Positions 5,280-6,224 of a stretch of 6,224 nucleotides of DNA are shown here, piece by piece. The notes under the pieces are model-generated. The model worked only from the letters and a program-made list of their open reading frames with translations, was not told the DNA's origin and did no database searches. The stretch's first letter is position 1, and each line of letters starts with the position of its first letter. The DNA is from CAVSUR01 sp052143655 (GTDB lineage Bacteria > Actinomycetota > Actinomycetes > Streptosporangiales > Streptosporangiaceae). Both the position numbers and the translations under genes were made by a program. Location: the NCBI GenBank assembly GCA_052143655.1, contig JBKQSL010000509.1, forward strand, positions 1 through 6,224. The letters are read 5' to 3'.

Positions 5280-5303
5280 CGCTGAACCCGCCGCGAGTCA
5301 GCG
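5280..5303. repeat. small intercistronic stem-loop
   Basis: CGCTGA (5280-5285) and TCAGCG (5298-5303) are inverted repeats around a 12-nt loop in the 55-bp hydrolase-cupin gap, flanked by two copies of GGCCCGGC (5273-5280 and 5303-5310). It is too weak to be a likely terminator. It may affect message stability or have no role. Confidence 0.3.
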
Positions 5304-5325
5304 GCCCGGCAGGAACGAGGACACC

Positions 5326-5787
5326 ATGACTGACATCTCTATCGTGGGCCCGGCAGACGGCGAGGTCGCCCTTCCCGGCCCGGTGCAGATGCGCATTCTT
5401 GAGGATGGCAGCACCACCTCCCACCGCCTCGGGCTCGGGGAGATCACCATCGCCCCGCACACCGCGGGGCCGCCCCAGCACCGGCACGCGCAGCACGACG
5501 AGGGCTTCTACGTAGTGGCCGGCGTCGTCCGGTTTACCGTCGGCGAGAAGTCCTTCGACGCGCCGAGCCGCACCCTGGTGATGATCCCGCCCGGCACACC
5601 GCACACGTTCGCCAACCCCGGCGACGAGCCGGCCGTCATCCTGAACACCTTCACCCCGGATCTGTATGTGCAGTACTTCCGCGACCTGCACGACATGGTG
5701 ACCGCGGGCCGGCCGGTATCGGCCGAGGCGATCGAGGACGTGATGGCCCAGTACGCCACAGTGCCCGCAACTGAGCCTGCGCCCTAG
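5326..5787 (+). CDS. single-domain cupin protein
   Basis: The 153-residue product is a small beta-barrel metalloprotein of the cupin_2 type. Motif 1 is HRHAQHDEGFYVVAG, with metal ligands His52, His54 and Glu59 and the closing Gly66. Motif 2 is PPGTPHTFAN (88-97) with the fourth ligand His93. All four usual ligands are present, so it should bind a divalent metal and may act as a dioxygenase, isomerase or small-molecule binding protein; the substrate is unknown. The C-terminal tail after NTFTPDLYVQYF (107-118) is helical and typical of cupins paired with hydrolases or oxygenases in actinobacteria. The ATG at 5326 has GAGG (5317-5320) five bases upstream. It begins 55 bp after the hydrolase stop with no promoter seen between them, so the two are probably co-transcribed under TetR control. 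Confidence 0.92.
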   Translation: MTDISIVGPADGEVALPGPVQMRILEDGSTTSHRLGLGEITIAPHTAGPPQHRHAQHDEGFYVVAGVVRFTVGEKSFDAPSRTLVMIPPGTPHTFANPGDEPAVILNTFTPDLYVQYFRDLHDMVTAGRPVSAEAIEDVMAQYATVPATEPAP

Positions 5788-5789
5788 CG

Positions 5790-5820
5790 CGGGCCAGCCC
5801 GGAACGCCCCCGCGGTTCCG
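5790..5820 (+). terminator. weak hairpins after the cupin gene, possible terminator
   Basis: Directly after the cupin stop (5785-5787) come CGGG-CCAG-CCCG (5790-5801) and CGGAAC (5800-5805) with GTTCCG (5815-5820). These are two short GC-rich stem-loops without a T-run. The position fits operon termination in an actinomycete; the evidence is structural only. Confidence 0.35.
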
Positions 5821-5988
5821 CAGCCAGGTCACGTGCACCTGTGCAGGATCGCCTGTGGTCAGACCGCGTGCCGCTCGATCTCGCTGACGAGTCCTGGCCA
5901 CAGCGGCGGCAAGAAGAGGTGGCCCATCCGGTGTTTCCTGATTACTGAGAGGCGGACGGCGGGTAGCGGCAGTGACCATGCGGGAAGG

Positions 5989-6057
5989 AGCGCCACCCGG
6001 GCCGCCTGCCGCGCCATGGCCGCCGGTGAGGCGCTCAAGGTTCTCATCCGGCCCTGA
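5989..6057 (+). pseudogene. C-terminal fragment of a zinc-type alcohol dehydrogenase, tentative
   Basis: The plus-strand frame ending at TGA 6055-6057 reads SATRAACRAMAAGEALKVLIRP. This closely fits the usual last residues of medium-chain zinc-dependent alcohol or formaldehyde dehydrogenases, where a helix with AxxAxRAM is followed by a basic KVLIRP-like strand. Upstream in the same frame (from 5833) nothing resembles the NAD-binding domain, so only about 22 codons of the gene remain. The match is short and made from memory of the family, so chance is possible. Confidence 0.35.
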
Positions 6058-6058
6058 G

Positions 6059-6080
6059 CCGGCCAGCCGCGGCCTGCCGG
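6059..6080 (+). terminator. possible stem-loop after dehydrogenase fragment
   Basis: CCGGC (6059-6063) and GCCGG (6076-6080) pair around a 12-nt loop directly behind the TGA of the dehydrogenase fragment. A surviving terminator would fit there. The stem is short and lacks a T-run. Confidence 0.25.
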
Positions 6081-6122
6081 GCATAGTGAGTACCGGAAGA
6101 GCCGCGCCGCCGGCCGGAGGGA

Positions 6123-6224
6123 TCAGGTGCGTTGGACGGTCACGTTCCTGACCGGGCACTGCAGCCGGTAGCGGCAGGCCGGGTCCGGGCCGCCCTGGCC
6201 GCGTCGGCTGGCCTGGGCATGTTC
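6123..6224 (-). CDS. possible 3' end of a minus-strand gene entering from the right edge
   Basis: A minus-strand frame is open from the right edge of the window to a TGA at 6123-6125. It ends PACRYRLQCPVRNVTVQRT, which has a protein-like mix of residues, including two cysteines near the end. The family is not recognised, and a chance open frame in GC-rich DNA is quite possible. Only 33 codons are visible. Confidence 0.2.
   Translation of the reverse strand, partial: EHAQASRRGQGGPDPACRYRLQCPVRNVTVQRT

Noticed and set aside
5833..6057. A complete 74-residue plus-strand gene
   Set aside because: Only the last 22 codons resemble a known protein. The start lacks a ribosome binding site and the first part has no actinobacterial coding character.
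5167..6159. Long minus-strand open frame (330 residues) opposite the hydrolase end and the cupin
   Set aside because: It is antisense to two well-supported genes, has Arg/Gly/Pro-rich shadow composition, no recognisable motif, and arises from strong third-position GC in the real genes.

Overview
The window is very GC-rich, with strong G/C preference at third codon positions and protein families typical of actinomycetes: an IS21-type transposase, a leucine/alanine-rich 35-residue repeat protein, a PLDc_N-like domain, and a TetR–hydrolase–cupin cluster. It looks like chromosomal or accessory DNA from a filamentous or soil actinobacterium of the Streptomyces/Frankia/Streptosporangiales kind. The genus cannot be fixed from the sequence.

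The left part (about 1-2800) is a graveyard. After a hairpin at 31-59 comes an IS21-family IstA transposase that lacks its N-terminal helix-turn-helix. It carries two compensating single-base frameshifts and has no istB after it. It runs at about 1185-1211 straight into the 5'-truncated, frameshifted remains of a gene for a 35-residue helical-repeat protein, which ends with an intact C-terminal tail at 1835. Next is a less GC-rich stretch (1836-2166) with several palindromes and no recognisable gene. On the minus strand (2343-2697) is a decayed reading frame joining a PLDc_N-like membrane segment to the first part of an ABC transporter ATPase. It has a frameshift and an in-frame stop, and ends abruptly after Walker A. 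A 24-bp tandem duplication sits at 2734-2781.

The middle and right part (2805-5787) is intact: a class I SAM-dependent methyltransferase and a TetR-family regulator, both on the minus strand, and, divergent from the regulator, an alpha/beta hydrolase and a single-domain cupin on the plus strand. The 120-bp tetR/hydrolase intergenic region is strikingly AT-rich for this DNA. It holds a 15-bp palindrome over a probable tetR -10 box, a 12-bp palindrome at the probable hydrolase transcription start, a sigma70-like promoter between them, and two near-identical AGAGYTAACT boxes 42 bp apart. The simplest reading is that the TetR protein represses itself and the hydrolase-cupin operon until an unknown small molecule is sensed. 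The methyltransferase lies 87 bp downstream of tetR and is separated from it by an 11-G homopolymer.

After 5787 there is no convincing complete gene. A 22-codon plus-strand segment (5989-6057) looks like the C-terminal end of a zinc-type alcohol dehydrogenase. A short minus-strand open frame enters from the right edge. Overall, an intact regulator/hydrolase/cupin/methyltransferase cassette sits between decayed genes. Nothing seen amounts to a demonstrably new system. The best candidates for a closer look are the operator architecture, the 35-residue repeat family and the PLDc_N–ABC reading frame.
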